Shown: positions 23,112-25,846 of the stretch, piece after piece | How positions within the stretch are numbered: position 1 is the first letter of the stretch | How the letters are laid out: every line of letters starts with the position of its first letter | Origin: a virus | Strand: one strand, 5' to 3' | Length of the DNA stretch: 25,846 nt | IMG/VR virus record: IMGVR_UViG_3300037485_001265 | Span: 1 to 25,846 of that record | Translations under genes and position numbers: made by a program | Notes under the pieces: generated by a model | Database searches by the model: none | What the model saw: only the letters and a program-made list of their open reading frames with translations | What the model was told of the DNA's origin: nothing

Positions 23112-23287
23112 GGCTCTCTCAACTCCGCCAAAGTCGGCGGCGGGACGTAGGGTGACGGGTCGATGATTTCGGAGGCTTCGAGGTACAGCGCGACCGGCAT
23201 GTGGCGGACCATCACGGGGTTGGCGAGGATGCGGCGGAGGACGTCGCATACTTCGTCGTGGTCGATGTGGGCGTTTTTGGGGGTCAT
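23108..23287 (-). CDS. Small protein (59 aa)
   Basis: A 59-residue ORF beginning MTPKNAHIDHDEVCDVLRRI and ending LAELREP, linked by ATGA to the genes on both sides. It has a mixed helical composition with a Pro-rich C-terminus (SPYVPPPTLAE). No known family. The coupling and coding-like base use support it as real despite its size. Confidence 0.6.
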   Translation of the reverse strand: MTPKNAHIDHDEVCDVLRRILANPVMVRHMPVALYLEASEIIDPSPYVPPPTLAELREP

Positions 23288-23562
23288 GCCACACGCTCTT
23301 CGGCCATCGGCGCGTCCCGGTACTCGAACGTCTGGATCCGGACGCCGTCAAGCGTGCCCGTCAGCGCCCTGTGCTGCCGCGTGGGCTGGTGGTACGCGTC
23401 GGTCCAGTCGCCCGTCGTCACGTCCGCGCAGCCGGCGGGCAGGTCGTCGCCATCGATCGTCACGGTGAACGCGGGGTAGGCGACGGATACGCAGAAGACG
23501 ACGACGCCGTAGTCGTCGCAGAGCTGGGCGACCTGGCGGAGTTGAGCGGGGGTGATCGGCAT
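23284..23562 (-). CDS. Uncharacterised 92-residue early protein
   Basis: Begins MPITPAQLRQVAQLCDDYG, followed by a hydrophobic strand (VVVFCVSVAYPAFTVTIDG), then an alternating strand-loop pattern. It has three cysteines (Cys15, Cys24, Cys59). The frame is open upstream, but ATG 23562 carries the CACGGAGCCC leader that also precedes the next upstream gene. No family recognised. A small alpha/beta fold is likely. Confidence 0.6.
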   Translation of the reverse strand: MPITPAQLRQVAQLCDDYGVVVFCVSVAYPAFTVTIDGDDLPAGCADVTTGDWTDAYHQPTRQHRALTGTLDGVRIQTFEYRDAPMAEERVA

Positions 23563-23587
23563 GTGGGCTCCGTGGGGTGAGGTTTGT

Positions 23588-24043
23588 TCAGGCTGTGCGG
23601 CGGGCAAAGATGGCAAGCATGGAGAGGGTTGCCGCGTGGATCGCTTCGAGGTCCATCTCGCCAGCGGGGTTCTGCATCCGCCACCGGATCGCCTCCAGAC
23701 GCCATGTGAAGCAGGGATCGGCGGGGAAGTGCCGATCCGCAGACATCGCGGCGGCCTGGAAGTCCTCCCGCGTCGGGTTGCCCGGCAAGGGCTCGCAGAC
23801 GAACGATGCGCGCAGGGGCCACAGCTCGGGCGGGCAGTCGGCAGGCGGCTTGACGCCGAAGCCTGCGGGGTTGACGCCCCAGACCGCACAGGCACCACGG
23901 ATGATCCCGCCGTCGATGTTGCCCCAGGTGCGGGAGTCGCAGCGGTTTGCGTAGAACTTCCGGGCTGCGTCAACGTCGCCGCTCCGGATCAGGCTGGAGA
24001 GCTCGCGGGCTTGGGCTTGACGGGCGGTGGTGGAGTTGAACAT
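23588..24043 (-). CDS. Uncharacterised 151-residue early protein, first gene of operon
   Basis: The first gene of the minus-strand operon, next to the control region. It begins MFNSTTARQAQARELSSLIR (helix), then a region rich in Gly, Trp and Cys (CDSRTWGNIDGGIIRGACAVWGVNPAGFGV), and ends in a helical segment. The start at 24043 follows a CACGGAGCC Shine-Dalgarno-containing leader. No family recognised. First genes of phage early operons often target the host, but nothing here shows that. Confidence 0.6.
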   Translation of the reverse strand: MFNSTTARQAQARELSSLIRSGDVDAARKFYANRCDSRTWGNIDGGIIRGACAVWGVNPAGFGVKPPADCPPELWPLRASFVCEPLPGNPTREDFQAAAMSADRHFPADPCFTWRLEAIRWRMQNPAGEMDLEAIHAATLSMLAIFARRTA

Positions 24044-24186
24044 CGGGGGCTCCGTGGAGTGAGGCGGCCCGGGGTTCGGGCTCGCTCTCACATTCCCACC
24101 ATATCGGAACGGGTCACGGGGCGCAAGCAGATCGGGCGTCTTTTTTCCGGCTTGACGGGAATAGCTCCGACGTGGTAGGAGGGGTC
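24044..24186. promoter_or_regulatory. Divergent control region
   Basis: 143 bases between the minus-strand operon and the plus-strand HTH gene. It contains a minus-strand promoter, a possible plus-strand promoter (TTGACG at 24152-24157), a GCCCG/CGGGC hairpin (24067-24081) in the minus-strand leader, a T6 run (24141-24146), and inverted half-sites ATTCCC (24092-24097) / GGGAAT (24157-24162), one near each promoter. The layout resembles a phage early-promoter and repressor region. Confidence 0.5.
24098..24126 (-). promoter_or_regulatory. Promoter of the minus-strand early operon
   Basis: Read on the minus strand: TTGCGC (24126-24121) as -35, 17 bases, TATGGT (24103-24098) as -10. The -10 matches four of six consensus bases, the -35 three. 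Spacing is ideal, and it lies about 55 bases before the first gene of the operon. Confidence 0.4.
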
Positions 24187-24420
24187 ATGCCAGCAACCCC
24201 GCTCACCGTCCTTCTCGCCGACCGCATGGCGGCGCTCGATCTCACTCCCGCCGCGATCGTCAAGGCGACGGGCGCCGGGCAGTCCAGCGTCTACAGTTGG
24301 ATCGCCGGCGACCACCCGCCCGCGCCGAACCGACTCGCCGATCTCGCGGCCGTGCTCGACGTGCCGCTCCGTGACCTGCTCATGGCGGTTCACGGGTTCG
24401 ACGCAAGGGAGACGCCATGA
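24187..24420 (+). CDS. Cro/CI-type HTH regulator
   Basis: A 77-residue protein with a helix-turn-helix in the N-terminal half: LTVLLADRMAALDLTPAAIVKATGAGQSSVYSWIAG, followed by a helix LADLAAVLDVPLRDLLMAV, the usual layout of small Cro/CI-type repressors. The HTH core is about 20-41. The AGGAGG sequence (24177-24182) gives a strong Shine-Dalgarno to ATG 24187. It sits next to the divergent control region, so it likely controls one or both promoters there. Being short with no C-terminal cleavage domain, it resembles Cro more than CI, but the lifestyle cannot be read from this. Confidence 0.8.
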   Translation: MPATPLTVLLADRMAALDLTPAAIVKATGAGQSSVYSWIAGDHPPAPNRLADLAAVLDVPLRDLLMAVHGFDARETP

Positions 24421-24761
24421 CCGAACGCGTTTACTGCCCGGATGGCCGGTGGTTCACCCTCCGCGCCGATGTTGACGGCGGGGGCGACCTGTGCCGAATC
24501 CGCGCGACGACCGGCCGCGGGGCCCACCTGATCGACGTCGTCGACCCGATGCCGGCGACAAACTCCTGTGCCGCCGATGTGCGGGCCCGGATGGTCGCCG
24601 CGATCAAGGCCATCCCCAGCGTCTACCTCGACCCGCCAGCACCCCCGACCGCCTCCCGCATCGACCGGATCCGCGAGCTCACCGCCTGGGTTGCCGAGCT
24701 GGACCAGTGCGAGGCGCGGGCTGTGGAGTTGCGTGGGCTGATCGAGGGGGCGGCGCTTTGA
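24417..24761 (+). CDS. Uncharacterised 114-residue protein
   Basis: Coupled to the HTH gene by ATGA. The N-terminal half is strand-rich with Cys7, Cys26 and Cys51 (YCPDGRWFTLRADVDGGGDLCRIRATTG...NSCAADV). The C-terminal half is a helical, charged hairpin (RIDRIRELTAWVAELDQCEARAVELRGLIEG). No family recognised. It may work with the neighbouring regulator, which is inference from coupling only. Confidence 0.6.
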   Translation: MTERVYCPDGRWFTLRADVDGGGDLCRIRATTGRGAHLIDVVDPMPATNSCAADVRARMVAAIKAIPSVYLDPPAPPTASRIDRIRELTAWVAELDQCEARAVELRGLIEGAAL

Positions 24762-25294
24762 TCTCCCCCAAGCCCAACCCGGACGCATGGCGCGTCCTCG
24801 CCCTCGTCGTCGCGAACCCCGGCCAGCTTGACGCCGAGGCCATCGGGCAACGGCTGTGGAGGCCGGCGCTGACCTCGACTGCGGACTATCTGCGGGTGCG
24901 GGCGTCGATCCTGGCCAGCTCGCCGGAGTGGTCCGAGCGGGCGTCCGTGGTTCTCGCGGCGCTCACTCGGCAGGGGTTGATCGCGAGGCGCCGCGGGCCG
25001 ATGCTCTCCGAGGAGATCCGCGGTCCCGATCCCTGCGTCGATATGGTCCTGTGGGCGGCCGATGTGCTCGCGGCGTCCGATCACGCGTTTGCGGAGGACT
25101 CCGGGCGCGCGATCAACCTGCTTGTTTACCTCGTCATGTTCGGGCCCCCGTCGGTCGGCATGTGGGCCGGAAGCTCACCGAACGGGGCGACCAAGCGCGC
25201 CGTCTCCGCGCTCTACGAGGCTGGGATCGTCGTGCCGCCTTCGTTCAGGTGGGCGACTTCGGCGGGCGTTGCGCTCATCGAGGGTGAGTCGTGA
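24758..25294 (+). CDS. Winged-helix-like protein
   Basis: A 178-residue protein. The frame is open far upstream; the TTG at 24758 is chosen because it overlaps the preceding stop (TTGA), and the actual start is uncertain. The first 85 residues look like a winged helix (AWRVLALVVANPGQLDAEAIGQRLW..., SVVLAALTRQGLIARRRG). A second helical region carries LLVYLVMFGPPSVG and GATKRAVSALYEAGIVVP, which also resembles a winged-helix-like segment. It could be a DNA-binding replication or regulatory protein. No clear family. Confidence 0.5.
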   Translation: MISPKPNPDAWRVLALVVANPGQLDAEAIGQRLWRPALTSTADYLRVRASILASSPEWSERASVVLAALTRQGLIARRRGPMLSEEIRGPDPCVDMVLWAADVLAASDHAFAEDSGRAINLLVYLVMFGPPSVGMWAGSSPNGATKRAVSALYEAGIVVPPSFRWATSAGVALIEGES

Positions 25295-25773
25295 TCGGCG
25301 CCCCCGTCATCATCGGGATCGACCCCGGGACCGCCTGTGGATGGGCCATCCTCCGCGGCGACGGCACCCGGATCGCATCGGGGACCTGGGACCTCTCGTC
25401 ACGCCGTCACGAGGGCGGCGGGATGCGATACCTCCGTGTCCGTCGGCACGTCGAAGAGATGCTGTCGCAGTTCACCGTGCAGCAGCTCGCGTACGAAGAG
25501 GTGCGCCGGCACATGGGCGTTGACGCCGCGCACGTCTACGGCGGGATCGTCGCCATGATCGGATCGGTGTGTGAGGAGCGCGCGGTGCCGTTCTCCGCGA
25601 TCCCGGTGGGGACCGTGAAGAAGCTGGCGACCGGCAAGGGCAACGCCAGCAAGGACATGATGGTGCTCGCCTCCCGGGCCATGTGGGGCGACGACGCGCC
25701 GCGCGGGCTTGGGGAGGATGACGAGGCCGATGCGCTGTTCGTCGCGCTGGCGGCTGTGCGGGGGCTCGCATGA
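25291..25773 (+). CDS. RuvC-like Holliday junction resolvase
   Basis: A 160-residue RNase H-fold nuclease from a GTG start overlapping the upstream stop. Catalytic acidic residues are in RuvC order: D11 in IGIDPGTACGWA, E69/E70 in LAYEEVRRHMG, and D144/D147 in GEDDEADALFVA. Phage relatives resolve branched DNA before packaging. It fits with the recombination genes (ERF, SSB, Gp157) on the other strand. Coupled to the gene behind it by ATGA. Confidence 0.9.
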   Translation: MIGAPVIIGIDPGTACGWAILRGDGTRIASGTWDLSSRRHEGGGMRYLRVRRHVEEMLSQFTVQQLAYEEVRRHMGVDAAHVYGGIVAMIGSVCEERAVPFSAIPVGTVKKLATGKGNASKDMMVLASRAMWGDDAPRGLGEDDEADALFVALAAVRGLA

Positions 25774-25846
25774 ACACCCTCGAACGCCGCCTGATCTCCA
25801 TCGGCCGACTCGTCACCGTCGAGCAGCGTCGGATCGGCGTCGATTC
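25770..25846 (+). CDS. Truncated ORF at window end
   Basis: An ORF starting in ATGA overlap with the resolvase stop and running off the window after 25 codons. It begins MNTLERRLISIGRLVTVEQRRIG. Too little is visible to name it. Its position suggests another early replication or recombination gene. Confidence 0.5.
   Translation, partial: MNTLERRLISIGRLVTVEQRRIGVD

Noticed and set aside
24141-24146. T6 run as a terminator tail
   Set aside because: No self-complementary stem precedes it; it more likely forms part of the promoter region.

Overview
The window reads as a contiguous piece of a tailed double-stranded DNA phage (or prophage) genome with a siphovirus-type tail. The evidence is an almost gapless head-to-tail gene order, translationally coupled genes with ATGA, GTGA or TGATG overlaps, and the signature set large terminase, portal, capsid, frameshifted tail chaperones and tape measure. 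The DNA is strongly GC-rich (about two thirds by eye) and GTG starts are common, so the host is a high-GC bacterium. Nothing in the sequence names the host. No integrase, tRNA, rRNA, insertion sequence or CRISPR array was seen.

Layout. (1) 1-5943, plus strand: packaging and head genes (small terminase, large terminase, portal, scaffold-like protein, major capsid protein and a downstream head protein). A sigma70-like promoter and a nested hairpin leader sit directly before the capsid gene. (2) 5940-9907: a small 47-residue ORF, a fibre- or decoration-like protein, head-tail connector and neck proteins, the probable tail tube protein, and a G/GT-type tail chaperone pair. The pair is joined by a textbook -1 frameshift site (GGGAAAA, 5-nt spacer, 10-bp hairpin). 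(3) 9900-18364: tape measure, a 1095-residue protein with sialidase-type Asp boxes, a hub-like tail protein, a small tail protein, and a tail fibre with a strong in-frame internal start. (4) 18361-20220: a tightly coupled cassette of small proteins. It holds three membrane or hydrophobic proteins, a protein that looks like a tandem duplication of the Acb2/Tad1 cyclic-nucleotide-sponge hairpin, and an L,D-transpeptidase/carboxypeptidase-like DUF5675 protein that is the best lysis-enzyme candidate here. (5) 20184-24043, minus strand: the early operon, read away from a divergent control region. It encodes four small uncharacterised proteins and one 54-residue membrane protein, then an ERF-type single-strand annealing protein, SSB, Gp157, a two-winged-helix protein and two 22-codon micro-ORFs. 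(6) 24044-24186: divergent control region. (7) 24187-25846, plus strand: a small Cro/CI-type HTH protein, two uncharacterised proteins, a RuvC-like resolvase and a truncated ORF at the window edge.

Together the left 20 kb build, package and release the virion, while the right 5.6 kb hold control and recombination functions (ERF, SSB, Gp157, resolvase). Least expected are the tandem Acb2-like protein in the lysis-proximal cassette, the internal start inside the tail fibre, two families of repeated start-proximal leader sequences (one for plus-strand virion genes, one for minus-strand early genes), and the Asp-box protein in the tail-tip position. All family names come from reading motifs and gene order; no database search was run.
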